This document shows positions 23,701-34,669 of a DNA stretch of 64,000 nucleotides, one piece after another. Every line of letters begins with the position of its first letter. The first letter of the stretch is position 1. The translations under genes were made by a program, and so were the position numbers. This DNA comes from Diphasiastrum complanatum (taxonomy: Eukaryota; Streptophyta; Lycopodiopsida; Lycopodiales; Lycopodiaceae), in the NCBI GenBank assembly GCA_029204225.1, contig CM055113.1, positions 10,626,364 through 10,690,363 of the forward strand, in the 5' to 3' direction. Below the pieces are notes generated by a model. That model was not told where the DNA came from. It did not search any database and saw only the letters and a list, made by a program, of their open reading frames with translations.

Positions 23701-25358
23701 GTTAAAAGTTAGTTCATAACACTCACTGTGTTATTGCGACATGTGCCAACAATGCACCAAATGATGTCCATATAATATTGAGGTTCCCCATTCCATTCTC
23801 CTCTCTCTCAAAAATTCCTGCTACTATGTCATCTTTATGCCAAATCACTCCCAAGCAATGCTATCGGTGACACATTATTGCATTTAATTCGTCAGTATTG
23901 ACATAAGGTTATATTAAGATCCGACCTTACCTGTGTAGACTAAATGAAGTTCAATTGGCATAGCAAAGTTACTCCTCTTCCCATTAGTTTCTTGCATGTT
24001 ATCAAGCATCTATTCACTTAGCTTGCGTGCAAATTTGTGACCTTTTTTAATTTAGAGAAACTATGTTCTCTTCTACGCAACCAACCAGGCTGATCTGCAG
24101 GGGTTTTGAACAGCCTGTCCTGCAATGTATTTTAGAAAATTATGGGTGCATTTCACCGATCATAAATACTCAGCCCCATAACACAAAATGGGCATTTAAT
24201 TTGCTGGTCTCCAAGTGTCACAAATGGTTTTTCTGCCCATTTTTCAGCAGATTCTGAACACTGGGTGTGCTGCAAATCTGGTTTCAAGCACCCATCTTCA
24301 AATGTAGTTAGCGCCCAAATAGACCAGATTTTGCTTTGTTTAGTGCACAGTTACTGCTTAAGATAAGGATCATATTTCATGAGTTTCAGGAAAATCTTGC
24401 AATTTACTGGCTTCCCAAAACGGGTTAGAAAACCAGCTCTGATACATTGGTCTGCAGCCTTAATGTAATCAAAACTCGGCATGCATATGTTAAGAATACT
24501 GGCATAAGAGTCTAGTATATTAAGGATAGTATAAGGGGTTACTGGCAAAAGTATAAGTTCCCAGTATATTTCCTTGTATATAAGAGTCTAGATAGGGTAC
24601 TGGCAAAATTTTACATGTGTAGAAGGTTTCTTGTGTGCGTATACATTTTTGACACTCATCTTACCCGACTTTTGTGTTGGCCAAGGTTCTTTATGATCCA
24701 TTGAGAAAAGCTCGGTACACCATTTTTCTTAAAAGAACGTGAGTTCCAAACACCGTGATGGTTCAACCAGATGATGTGTTGACAAAAGGTGCTTTTTTTT
24801 AGCAAGATGAGATCTTGGGCAGAATAACAAATTTATTAACATTGTGTGCCTTTAAATGGGAATATTATAATTCTGGCCGGTTGAAATTACGTCTAACAGG
24901 AAAAATCTCATTGCGCTTGAACACCAACAGGTCTTTTGTCTGGTTGGAAAACAAAACTCGTTAGTGCGGGAGACGACAAATAACATTGTGCATGTTTGCA
25001 TAGTTGTGAGCAGGGATGGCTTCCATAAGCAAGCGACAAATAACATTGTGATTGTAATTACTTATCTGTAAATGCATCCAAACCTAGAGTCGCCACAACT
25101 ATTTCAAGCTTCAGGAACTTTTTTGACAAAACCCTAAAACTCTTCTATCAACGAACGCTACTCCGGACAACACTTGGAACTAGCGAATTTTCCCCCAGCC
25201 CAGGCGCGCCCACACCAATAAACAAGCACACTTCTATTCTACTAAGCTCCATCCATATTCCAGCTTCAAAGAAACAAAAACGAATGACAAAAGAGAGAAA
25301 ATAAGGATGGATGGCTGTACTCGGGCTCCCCGCCTTCATAATCTTCTTCATCCGCCAT
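17053..25358 (-). CDS. RPB6: RPB6, subunit shared by nuclear RNA polymerases I, II and III (six exons)
   Basis: The coding exons on the minus strand are 25358-25321, 19218-19191, 18923-18754, 17469-17418, 17306-17239 and 17119-17053. Every intron has GT..AG ends, phases agree, and the total is 423 bases (140 residues plus TGA). The protein starts [20 protein letters not shown], passes through an acidic N-terminal tail, and then gives the diagnostic core [55 protein letters not shown] and [15 protein letters not shown], ending RRQVGN. Length and sequence match plant RPB6, which sits in the nucleus at the base of the polymerase clamp. The ATG was chosen because it follows no better upstream start and matches the family N terminus. 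Introns are very unequal: the first is about 6.1 kb and filled with repeats. No break is seen, so the gene looks functional. Confidence 0.93.
17691..17740. repeat. (CT)n microsatellite in RPB6 intron 3
   Basis: A run of about 25 CT units lies inside the 1.3-kb intron between RPB6 exons 3 and 4. It directly precedes a LINE 3'-end segment. Confidence 0.95.
17745..17938 (+). mobile_element. LINE 3'-end fragment with (TTC)n/(CT)n tail
   Basis: The block CTTATACGCCTTTTGGCATG followed by GAAAAGACGTTAATAAAGCT ends in TTC and CT repeats (17901-17937). The same block ends the LINE copy at 50579-51455 (motif at 51415-51428). It also occurs on the minus strand at 47191-47210, each time running straight into a pyrimidine microsatellite. 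It is a severely 5'-truncated LINE insertion within RPB6 intron 3, antisense to RPB6. Confidence 0.7.
20021..20101 (+). mobile_element. tRNA-derived SINE, copy 2
   Basis: A box TGGCTCATTTGG (20026-20037) and B box GGTTCGAGCCT (20070-20080) have tRNA-like spacing. The head matches the minus-strand copy at 15143-15226. This copy lies in RPB6 intron 1, antisense to the gene, while the other lies downstream of the gene in opposite orientation. The downstream 200 bases may be SINE body but are not shared with copy 1. Confidence 0.6.
20994..22695. repeat. Nested palindrome block built on AACCGTGG/CCACGGTT
   Basis: The block contains at least a dozen copies of AACCGTGG and its complement, arranged as hairpins, for example CCCACGGTTC..GAACCGTGGG at about 21002 and 21413, and ACCGTACCACGGTTCATGAA then CCGTGGTACGGT at about 21446. 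Between hairpins are AATTAATTAATT runs and C-rich CCCCCAAAAACAGCCC or its complement. Long arms recur in both orientations: for example, TTCCCACCCCCAAAAACAGC at about 21677 and its complement near 21960. It looks like stacked foldback or TIR-rich elements. No transposase is present. Confidence 0.75.
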
Positions 25359-25547
25359 GGCTTTCTTTCAATACACCTGCTGCTGCTGCTGCCAAATGAT
25401 CCGGAAACACCAATTGCTCAAGCTCACGGCATCCAAGTGCACAGCACAATCCTCCTAGTCCTATCGTGCGATTAAGGAAGGCTTTTAGAGTAAGTACTAA
25501 AAAAATGTGGTAACTAGAAGTAGACTAGACAAGGTGAGCGTTTTTCG

Positions 25548-25760
25548 GCGGGGGGGACCTTGCCCGAGGGGAGGCCCCGACCAGCAAGGAAGGCTCGAGG
25601 GCTTCGGGCCTTCCCCTACATAATGCATTGTGCGCAGGTCTTTTTTTTTTTTCGTTTTTTGGCCGTATGGTACGGCCGTACACGTGAACCAGATTTTTTT
25701 TTTCGGTTTTTTGAAGTTTTTTTTTTTTGCAAATTTTTTTACGTTTGTGGTGGAATGTGG
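25548..25760. repeat. GC-rich hairpin plus poly-T element, divergent copy
   Basis: A GC-rich inverted arrangement (GGGGAGGCCC..GGGCCTTCCCC) is followed by long T runs and the palindrome GTACGGCCGTAC. The layout and words such as AAGGCTCGAGGG resemble the hairpin elements at 48826-49112 and 49180-49470. It starts about 190 bases upstream of the RPB6 start codon, so it could overlap the promoter. GA-rich sequence follows to 25855. Confidence 0.45.
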
Positions 25761-26079
25761 ATGTGGACAGCCAATGACGGGATGCCACATAGCACATGCA
25801 CACTCCACCAGAGAGAGGAGAGAGAAAGTGAATTCCACCGGAGAGAGGAGAGAGATTGACAGATTCCTAGGAGAGAGAAAATTGGATGAACATTATGCTC
25901 CTGGAGGTGGTCCCAAAATACAAAGGACACCTGAGCACAAGGCATTACGTGACAAGAAAGAGTGGGAATGTGTAAAATAAAAGTCTACTTTGAATTGATT
26001 ATGAGTTGGACGAGCCCACTCACAATATGTTGAGTTACAATGTAATAAATCCAAGAGGAGCAATGTGTGCTTCCAACAT

Positions 26080-26820
26080 TGTGGACATGAGATCCATAGA
26101 GAAATTTGATGAAAAAGATTTTTTTAAGTTGTGGATATGGTAATGCAAATGTTGCTAGAAGAATAAAGTATGTGAAAAGTTGTTACAAGCAATGAGATCG
26201 AACTTAAGGGGGGTAAAAGATTAGCACATTTGGTGTCCTTTTTCGTTAGAAATAAAAAAGGCATGAGGCACAATTTTTTTGAGTTTAGCAAACTCTCCTT
26301 CAAAATCAATTCAACAATGCAAAGACTACTAGGAAGGTGCTAGAGAAATTGAAGCCTTTATATGAGACAAAAATTTGTCCAATCAACTTTCGTTAAAAGA
26401 ATAAGCTAGTGAATGCTAGCATGGCAGGGGCAGGACCATCATCAAAAGCATATAGAAATGTTGTAGAGGTTAGTAGAAGAGTTGCCGATGTTTATAGCTC
26501 TAGTATCGAATGAGAATTTCAACACTGCACTTGTGAAAATCATTTTTGAGTTCCTTCATTTCTTGATAACGACATTGGAAACAATAATGAAGAAAGTAAG
26601 ATATGAAAATTTTATGGAGAATAATGACAACATATTGATATCAATGAGAAAATTCCATAATTATAGGGGGTCTATATTAAAAAATACGATCGACAACACT
26701 AGATCTGAAGACAGTCATGTGTTACAAATACTACCAAGAAATTGGAGACATAACATGACTCTACCAAACCAAATTGTCATTGGCCAATGGAGGAAGAAAA
26801 ACAAGATGAATGATTCCTAA
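26080..26820 (+). pseudogene. Possible copia gag remnant
   Basis: The plus strand reads DMRSIEKFDEKDFFKLW at about 26086-26136, resembling the start of copia gag (KFDG.NF..W). Broken Lys-rich frames continue to 26820. A purine-rich TTAGGGGCCACAT and an LTR-like TGTTGGGG follow at 26868-26888. No zinc knuckle is visible, so the assignment is weak. Confidence 0.25.
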
Positions 26821-26880
26821 CGAATAATCATAATATTGAAATGGATGAAAACATTTGGTTTACGAACTTAGGGGCCACAT

Positions 26881-27849
26881 TGTTGGGGTGCCATAGGCGG
26901 CGAGCGATAGCGATAGTTCAAGGTGTCGGATGACACTCTAAGACTATCGCGTTAATTAGTGTTGTGGAAGATTAATAATAGAGCACCGTGTATAGAATCA
27001 TCTCTCACAACAAAACCAATCAATTATTTGATGAGTCAATAGGTGCCTTAGACAACCTTACATAATGGCATCAAGGACAGTCGTGATTTTGCACTTTGAC
27101 TCGGTCGATAAGATACGAGAGGAATAAAGAGTATGTGATTCACTCTCAAAAGTAGAAACAACAATAAACATTCACAAATTATACAATCATTGAAGAACGA
27201 AGAGTATTTAAAAGTTGTGTGAATGTACATAAGATTGTTGTAATGAAATCTACTTGTCAATATACAGGCCAAGAAGAATAGTTTGGAACCGGACGATAGT
27301 GCTAGGCATCTCAGCAATTACAATGTTGATGTGATTCATCAGATCTCATGATTGTCTATGCATCTTACTTTGTATACAACGCATTGTTACTCTATTGGGT
27401 ATCATCCTTTAAACTCTATTGGTCGTCAGCCTTTAAACTGATCATATAGTGAAGCAAATGTGAAATCTCATTCGATAACAATAGTCCTTGAGATGTGAGG
27501 TGTAGTAGTTAGGTTCGAATGTCTGCCAAAGATTGTCGAGTTGATGGGATTCAACTATTGATTGTCAAAGGATTGTTGGGTCGAGGGATTGTCGACTATC
27601 AAATGGATTTGACTCTCGCGAGAGGAGACTCTTTGGCATTCCTTTGACTTATTCAATTGACTTTGTGTAGTGTCACGAACATGTCTCAAACTTGCGTATA
27701 TTTTTCCAGGTTCTTCATATGTAGTAGGTTCTCGAGTAAATAACCAAGTCTGGGACTCTATCACAGATACCTGAAAGGAGTATATGGTAATAATGTATAC
27801 AGAGGTAACTGGATCAAATGGGGTTTGAAGTGAAATTAAAATTCCAACA
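26881..27849. mobile_element. Candidate copia LTR
   Basis: The segment runs from TGTTGGGGTG to AATTCCAACA, giving TG..CA ends with a TGTTGG/CCAACA inverted terminus. It sits between the possible plus-strand gag remnant on its left and the C-terminal end of a minus-strand copia RNase H on its right, so it could be the 3' LTR of either. Immediate flanks (CACAT and CTTTG) do not form a target duplication. No second copy is seen in the window. Confidence 0.4.
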
Positions 27850-28672
27850 CTTTGACTTCAAACACTTAAATAGAATATACTTGTCCTTAAGCAAAGCCTT
27901 AGTAAAGATATAAGCTACCATACTAGTTGTCGAATAATAAATCAACTCACCATGTTTTGAATGTACTTTCTCTCGAACAAAATAAAATTGAATTTCTATA
28001 TGTTTAATCCGAGAATAAAATCTAGGATTGAGAATAAGCTGAATGCAACTAAGTATTATCACAATAGATGGTAGTTGGTTTGATCTATTTGAAGTTCAGA
28101 TCCTGTAGGTTGTAGAAGAAGTCTCGACCAGATGGCTTCTATAGTTGCTTGCATTGCTAGTACATATTCTGCTTCAGTTGAGGACAATGAGATTGACTTC
28201 TATTTTTTGTTATTCCAAGAAACTGGTGGAATAGATAAATAGAAACCATAACTAAAATTAGACTTTTTGGTGTTTGAGTTTCCTCCTCAATCCAAATTAG
28301 AATAGTCGAATAGATATATTGCTATAGTAGAATCACTAGAATAATAGAGAAATTGGTTCGTTGTTGCTTGAATATACTTCGCTTTCCAGTGTTGGATTCC
28401 TGGATTCGACATGAATTGAGAGTGTGTGTTGACTATATATCTCAGATCCAGTCTGGTGCACAACATACATCAATGAGCCAATTATTTTTCATGTCAAAAA
28501 TTTTAGTTAATGTCAAAGGACACATGTCTTCGCTGAGTTTAAGTCATGGATCCATTGGTGAATCAATTGGCTTTGATTCGAGCATTTTGAATTTCTCAAT
28601 AATGTTTTGTAAATACCTTTGTCGTCTTAGAAATACTGTCTTCCTGATTCCATCCCAAAGGGTCTGAATGCC
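27850..28672 (-). pseudogene. Minus-strand copia RT/RNase H remnant
   Basis: From right to left the minus strand reads the RT tail (TVFLRRQRYLQNIIEKFKML, then ESKPIDSPMD, about 28650-28540). RNase H follows (SAEYVLAMQATIEAIWSRLL at about 28170-28100), and then KHIEIQFYFVREKVHSKHGE and YIFTKALLKDKY (28062-27870). These are the copia AEY, KHI.I..HF.RE and ADIFTKAL motifs. Stops between them and loss of the upstream RT and integrase show that it is inactive. Confidence 0.75.
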
Positions 28673-28674
28673 AA

Positions 28675-28882
28675 GTAAATAATGAACTATCCTCTGACAA
28701 GCAGGGCACTTACTACAACGTTCATCAGTTCCCTATGCCTAAAATGGGCATTGAAATAAGAAAGATAAACTTAAACAAGGGCCCACTGTCTCTGCCGACA
28801 GGCATAACACAAACAAAAGTTGTAAGAAGAAGAAAGAAAAAGATAGTAAACAGATCGTCCTAAGCAGAGGATCTGTCAACAA
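28675..28882 (+). mobile_element. LTR family X, 3'-terminal fragment
   Basis: The sequence matches the last ~200 bases of the LTR at 1730-2863: ATCCTCTGACAAGCAGGGCA, then TACTACAA, and the end GCAGAGGATCTGTCAACA. It lies exactly between the minus-strand copia RT fragment and the plus-strand copia protease segment. The 5' part of the LTR is missing. Confidence 0.65.
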
Positions 28883-28889
28883 AGAAACA

Positions 28890-29480
28890 TCATGATACAA
28901 AGAAAGAACTACAGAATTCTTGCAAACAAGAACCAACATATTCATATTGCAGTCATTGATGCTTCTGAAGACAAATCCAACCCAAAGCTATTTATGGCCA
29001 AATCAAACAATGATCAGATTCTAAATGTTGGTATCTCATGTGACACAACATATGACATCTCGACGAGACTAGTTCAAGCATTTTTCTTCGACACATCATG
29101 ACAATACTATTCATCTTGGAGACTCTAGCTCTCTTAAGATTAAAGGCAAAGGAACAGTCACCGTCAAATTTGATGATGGTTCATCTCGACATATTGACAA
29201 CGTTTTATATGTTCTGACATAGACCAATAACTTAATATTATCAATTACTTGAATTGTTGATCAAGGCCATACTATTATCTTTGATACAAATCAATGCCTT
29301 ATTCAAAACAACAACTCGAATGTTCTGGTCAAAGGTTATAGGGATGGTCATCTCTATACATTATGTCATACATCAGAAGAAAAATTCATATCTACACCTT
29401 CATCAGACAAGAATATCCTATGGCATCAATGTTTAGGACATCTCCATATGAGATCAATATATTATATGCTCTACATGTCG
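28890..29480 (+). pseudogene. Plus-strand copia protease and GAG-pre-integrase fragment
   Basis: After a stop at about 29099 the plus strand reads IHLGDSSSLKIKGKGTVTVK, FDDGSSRHIDNVLYVL, GHTIIFDTNQCLI, DGHLYTLCH and ILWHQCLGHL. These are the copia protease-adjacent (L..G.G.V.V...DG....I.NVLYVP) and GAG-pre-integrase (LWH.RLGH) motifs. Stops interrupt the frame, the catalytic DSG motif is not visible, and integrase proper is missing. It ends where a minus-strand copia LTR begins at 29516. Confidence 0.65.
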
Positions 29481-29515
29481 AAGGCTTAGACATCAACAAG
29501 TCATCACCAAGATAG

Positions 29516-30044
29516 TGTCGAAAATCAGTGGGAATGAGCGGAAGCTGATGAGCGAGCTTGGTGTGTATGATCAGAAGCACAACAGACAAGAGCAGAACGT
29601 TCAAAAGGAATGATTTAGACAAATGCTCAATAAAACGATACAGTAGTGAGACTGAGAATTTGCACTTTGATTAATATTAAACAGTGAGTACAATGCTTGC
29701 AGTGATAACTTCAGCTTACAGTCATTGAGCGTGGGAATATCTACCTTTTGTTGCAATTATTACAACCGCCTCAATACAGTTAATGCATGTACAAATGGGC
29801 GGACTATCAACGCGAAGTAGTTGGGTCGGATTTTAGATCGACATTATCAAAATTTACAAGTATCAAAAAATATACATTGACCCAAAAAATATTGAATTTT
29901 TTGAGTCGATCCAGTATCAAAAATTTCTAGAAAATTTGATCTTGAACTTTTCGATCCTCTACTTAGAAATTTGAGCTTTCTGTTTCTGGTTTTTCAGGAT
30001 GCTCATTATTGAATGGATTTGAGGCTGAGCATTGAATTTCAACA
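29516..30044 (-). mobile_element. 3' LTR of minus-strand copia element C2
   Basis: The LTR runs TGTCGAAAAT..TTTCAACA on the plus strand (TG..CA). On the minus strand it is preceded by a purine tract ATTAAGGGGGAG (30045-30056), the copia PPT, with RNase H coding sequence beginning a few dozen bases further right. No matching 5' LTR is seen in the window. Confidence 0.7.
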
Positions 30045-30056
30045 CTCCCCCTTAAT

Positions 30057-31745
30057 GTGGATCTTGAAAACTTTTGATTTTCAGATTCAACATGTCATTG
30101 AATCTGAGATGGTGCTCCTTTGACAGAGCCTTTGTGAAGTAATCTGTTGCCTTTGATTTTGTCCTGCAATAGACTAAGGATACCTTCTTGCTTTGCACTT
30201 TCTCTCTCAAATAGTGATATTTATTTTAATATGCTTGCTTCGAAAATGAAATCTTGAATTGAGAGAGAGAGCTATGGTGCTTTGGTTGTCACAAAAGATG
30301 GCCGTTGGATGTGATTGTGCAATGTCAATTTCTACTAGCAGGTGCCTCAGCCAAATTGCCTCCTTGGTAGCATTCGTGGCAGCAATGTATTCTGATTATG
30401 TTGATGATAATGCTACTGAGGTCTACTTTCGGCTGTTCCAAGAAATTGGACCTTGATCTAGAAGTCGATCTTCTGGTATTGATATCCCCTGCCCAATTTG
30501 CATATGTGTAGCCTTCGAAAATATTTGCAGATTGCTACTAAATAATAGTGTATCATCTACATAGAGAGTGATGATGATGAAGAAATTCGATACAAACTTG
30601 AAGTAGACATTCAAGTCTGCTGAGTTTGGAATATAACCATTCTCAATAAGGAATGCATTTATTTTCTGGAACCAAGCTCTGGGTGACTATTTCAGCCCAT
30701 AGAATGCCTTGTCAATTTTGCACACAAGGTGTTGCTTACCCCTCAGTTCATATCCTTCTAGCTGTGACATAAATTTTTTCTCTTCAATGGTCTCGTTGAG
30801 GAAAGCGGTCTGGACATCCATTTGATGGACTTCGAGATCTATTACAACTGCAAAAAAAAGTACTAGTCGGATTGAAACATGTTTCATGGCTGGGCTGAAG
30901 GTCTCGGAATAACCAAATCTAGAATCTAGAAATAGCCTTTGGCGACCAGCCTGGCTTTGTATCGATTCAACCTTCCTTTGGCATCATACTTCATCTTGAA
31001 TATCCATTTGCATGGAATTGGATTTCTTCCCTTTGGCAGCTCCGTGACATTGCTTTTTTTCATTGATCAACATCAGCTGTAAACATCGCCTCCGAAACTG
31101 TATTTGGTTCATGCACGAAGAAAAAGGTTGTATCGTCCATAAATCTGAATGGAGGCTGTTTCGAAAAACTGGTTGAGACATAATTTGCTTGTTGTTGGAA
31201 CTGCTTCTTCTTCTCATTGTTGAATTTCAAAGTTCTGTTGTCCTTGATCTCATGTCCAGTTCTCTTGTAGTATCTGCAGAATAGTTTCTGCTTTGGTTGG
31301 AAAGATGAAGTATTTGAATTCGACCCTTTAGAGCCAAAATTTGTGCCTGAGTCAAAATTCGATCCTGACTGCATATTTCTCTTCTTTTTGGATCTAAACT
31401 TCTGATTTTTGAAATATAGAGCCTGAGGAATTAACCCTATGCTTGAGGAGGTTGCAGATCTTCTGGCCTCCTCTTGTTGAATTAATGAAATTTGCTCTTG
31501 CAAGGGTGATCTTCTCTTGGATCGAAATTGCTAGGACCCAATTCTCATAGGCCTCAGGAAGACTCGATAATAGAGTCATAACAGCATCGGTATTTTCAAT
31601 GATTGAGCCAATTGCACTCATCTACTCCATAGATTTTGAAAGGTGTTGATATGGCTCAAAACACTTACTGCTTTAGACATTCTCAGGGTGAATAATTTCT
31701 TTCTCAAATGGAGTTTGGAGGAGACGTCCTTGATATTGTAGAGTC
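30057..31745 (-). pseudogene. Copia element C2: gag joined to RT/RNase H, integrase deleted
   Basis: From right to left on the minus strand: gag (31740-31060) with AVMTLLSSLPEAYENWVLAI and a decayed zinc knuckle CRYYKRTGHEIKDN, in which the second Cys is Tyr. Next is a direct jump to RT (IPCKWIFKMKYDAKGRLNRY, then KARLVAKGY, about 31020-30920), followed by HQMDVQTAFLNETIEEKKFM, KAFYGLK, and catalytic LYVDDTLLF (about 30550). A second jump leads to RNase H (EYIAATNATKEAIWLRHLL, CDNQSTIALS, DYFTKALS). Protease, integrase and the RT tail are missing. A two-step internal deletion of a once full element is the simplest reading. Confidence 0.75.
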
Positions 31746-31747
31746 AT

Positions 31748-32035
31748 ATGTCAGATCTCGACCGGAGCGTCTCACTTAAATCTCGACCGAAGCGTTTCTG
31801 TCAAATCTCGACCGAAGCATTCTGTTAGATTTCAACTGAAGTCATCTGTCAGATTTCGACCGGAGCACCTCACTCAAATCTCGATCGGAGCATTTTTGTC
31901 AAATCTCAACTGGAGCGTCCCATTGGATCTCAACCGGAGCATCCTGTTGGATCTCGACCGACGTATTCTATCAGATCTCAACCGGAGCACCCATTCCAAT
32001 CTCGACCGGAGGTTCCAAATTCAAAATTCAACGAA
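31748..32035. repeat. Minisatellite M1, block 1 (ATCTCGACCGGAGC units)
   Basis: About ten degenerate units of 25-30 bases share the core ATCTCGACCGGAGC followed by a variable CAxTCTGTCA-type linker. The same unit makes up block 2 at 32735-33040. The two blocks lie on the 3' side of the minus-strand Tat-like pol, where such elements are known to grow tandem repeats. Confidence 0.9.
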
Positions 32036-32734
32036 CCGACACGTCACATCTCAGCCGAAACCAGACGACGACGTCCATAAATGCCATCCCAACGATGCCA
32101 TTTGCACCTCAGCGAAGTGCGAATTCTGTCATTTCTTGCGACGATCTGCTGGCGATCTTCTTGCTCCTGTGCACGATCCTGGCGCTCTTGTATTCATTGC
32201 TTCTGTCATCGTTTACACACCACCTCCACCAACTATCCACCATCATCGTTTGATTACCATTCAGAGCGCCAACACCAAACCTTTTCAGACCTAACATCAA
32301 AATACACATCAAATTGAATCTTTTCGCATGTTGAGGATTAGTGTCATGCAAGCATTCATCATGCTCCCATTACACTATTGGATATAACATCGTCAACATA
32401 CAAAAAACCTGTTTTGTCCTTCCAGTCATTCACCACCTCCATAGATATCCACCTTCCCCACATCTCCATCCTTGACCAACATCTCCACCTCTTCCGCTTT
32501 CAGAATTTATACCTTCCATCCTTCTTACCCAACCTCATTCTGTCACCACCCTTTTATTCCACACCATACTTTGTTTTTCGCATATCTTCCACTCCGTCCT
32601 TGCAAACACACCTCCACTTTCACACACTTTACCTTCCATCTGTCTTTATCCACCCTCATTCCTTCACAACCCTTTTCTTCCGCACCATACTTCGCTCCAC
32701 GCACATCTTCCAATCCCTTCTCAACCAACGCTTT

Positions 32735-33040
32735 CACCTTCCATCTCGACCGGAACCATTCCATTCCATCTCGACCGGAGCCATTCCATCCCATCTTGAC
32801 CGAAGCCTCTGTAAAATCTCGACCGAAGCCCTGTCTCAGATCTCAATCAGAGCCCTGTCTCACATCTCGATTGAAGCCCTATCTCACATCTCGACCGGAG
32901 TCCTGTCTCACATCTCGACCAGAGCCCTGTCTCAAATCTCGACCGGAGCCATTCCATCAAATCTCAACCGACACTTCCATCAAATCTCAACCGATGCACC
33001 CTTAACCCTCTCTGAAATCTCAACTGACATACTTCTTCTA
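32735..33040. repeat. Minisatellite M1, block 2
   Basis: About a dozen units of mostly 24 bases share ATCTCGACCGGAGCC plus a CTGTCTCAC or ATTCCATC linker. Because the unit is a multiple of three, the plus strand stays open here and gives an ISTRALSH-like eight-residue repeat. The block ends about 30 bases before the ATG of the unrecognised plus-strand frame at 33069. Between the blocks (32036-32734) is a pyrimidine-rich leader with nothing recognisable. Confidence 0.9.
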
Positions 33041-33068
33041 GACCTTTGTTTCTTCAATTTTTTCACCA

Positions 33069-34540
33069 TGTCATCCAACCCTAGTTCCAGTTTTGACGAC
33101 CCCGATGCTAATAAGCTCGACATCCAGCTGTGCAAATTGGACCTTACATAGATGCAGACCTGGTACCAGCAGGTAGAGTCATTCTTCAAGGCAATTGAGT
33201 TTCAGATCCTTGGAATGACAGGGTATAAACGTCCGTACCTAATACATATGGCATATGCCAATTATAATGCTACGACAAGGTCATGCCAACTCATAGTTCC
33301 CCCTGTCATGAACTATGTTTATAGTATATCTTTTGCGACGGCCGACTTGCAACCCTTCGGGTTCCCTCGAGGACCAAATGCTGTCACAAGGACGTCCCAG
33401 AAGATTGAGCAGACAGCCTACTTCAAATACATAGATCCCTCAGTGGACAAATGGAAGAATAAAGATGGGTATAGAGTTGAGGCCATCGATGATCAGCAGC
33501 TGCAAGCAGCATGTGCATATTTGACTAGATGCACACAAAGACCAAGGACAAAGGTGCTGCGGGTACCCATGTCCCTCTTCCACATGATGGCAGATTCACG
33601 ATTGCGTTCCCGGAACCTTTATGATTGGGCACAATTTGCTTCGAACTGCCTTCATGAGTTTGTTAACAACAAGCAGCCAATAACCATCATGGGGTATCTC
33701 ATGATTGATATCAAACTCCAGCAAGTACAAAATGACTTACAATTTGCTTTGCACAGGAACACAGATCATGCTACACAGTAACACAAACAGAAAACACTCT
33801 CCACTGCAAGCTCACATAGCAACTGTATTTCTCAAAATGAAATTACACTGTACATATAGTTGTTCACTCAGGCAACCCATGCATGACCTAGGTTGTCGTT
33901 GGCAGGACGCGTGTCCCATCGACTTGCCTCGTGGTGAGGCCAACTAATTCTTATCCACTGATAGGACCCATAGTACAATAGCACAGTGATTCTACTTTAA
34001 TTCTAACTAAATGGGCCCAGGCTTCAACAACACCTGCAGATTGCGAACAAAACATGGGACATCCCAATAGGGGCCAAACAGTCCACGCGTCCACGTTCCC
34101 GGGCTACCTCACCATCAAATTTTCCACCCAAAAGGGTGAACACCAGTATTCTTCCGCTGGTATACAAGCGACAAAGCCCGCAACCAGATCCACAAGCAGC
34201 AGCATCCTCAGAAGCTCAACATGCCGATACCTCCAAGGCCCATTTGCCAGACACAAGGCAACAACGAATATGCAGGAAGCTCTAAGCACCTAATGGATCA
34301 TCATTAGCCGATTCAACTTCAGATGATGGAAGCTCGAATGCAGCCTCTTCAACTAAGGACATGGAATAGTCCTAATATGGTGGACCGACTCTCCGGTATT
34401 CGACACACTCCTCACCCTCACACACCATCGACGGGGGTGATGGAGCAACTACATCATCGACAGCAGCGGACACGGACACAACCCACGTCGTGCCACCAAA
34501 CGAAGCCACCACCCTACCCATGCTACATAGAAAGTAAATA
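33069..34540 (+). pseudogene. Unrecognised frame antisense to Tat-like pol (one in-frame TAG, later frameshifts)
   Basis: From the ATG at 33069 the frame reads MSSNPSSSFDDPDANKLDIQ, meets a single TAG at 33149-33151, and continues in the same frame for 209 codons to 33781. It contains GYKRPYLIHMAYANYNATTR, FGFPRGPNAV, YFKYIDPSVDKWKNKDGYRV and LRVPMSLFHMMADSRLRSRN. Shifted frames to about 34540 are Ser/Thr/Gln-rich (DSTSDDGSSNAASS, DGGDGATTSSTAADTD), as though a disordered tail continued. I do not recognise the family. It lies between the pol gene and the expected 3' LTR of a minus-strand Ty3 element, in the opposite orientation. Known Tat-lineage elements carry additional antisense frames in this position. 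A displaced gene from another element is the alternative. Confidence 0.5.
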
Positions 34541-34669
34541 AGTACATGTATGAATTATAAAAAAGAAAAGAGGTTAAAAATAGACATGCAAAAAGAGAAT
34601 AACAAGCAAGGAACTAAGAAAATAATAAACAAAAAAAAATAAAAATATAGAATATATACCAAGAAAAAG

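Larger units (their letters stand above)
19219..25320 (-). other. RPB6 intron 1 (6.1 kb), repeat-filled
   Basis: The intron is bounded by GTACAG at the donor (25320 downwards) and GGCAG at the acceptor (19219). Inside are the SINE at 20021-20101 and the palindrome block at 20994-22695. The stretch 22696-25320 contains no gene or named repeat that I can recognise; a short duplication of CGACAAATAACATTGTG lies near 24972 and 25034. Open frames in it are short and unconserved. Confidence 0.85.

Noticed and set aside
26482-26820. 112-codon plus-strand frame as an independent gene
   Set aside because: AT-rich, no recognised domain, and adjacent to LTR-like sequence; treated as part of a possible gag remnant.
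32543-32794. Minus-strand frame opposite the minisatellite leader
   Set aside because: It is a shadow of the repetitive pyrimidine-rich plus strand.
31748-33040. CRISPR array or similar spaced repeat
   Set aside because: Units are contiguous and degenerate with no unique spacers, and the context is a plant retrotransposon.
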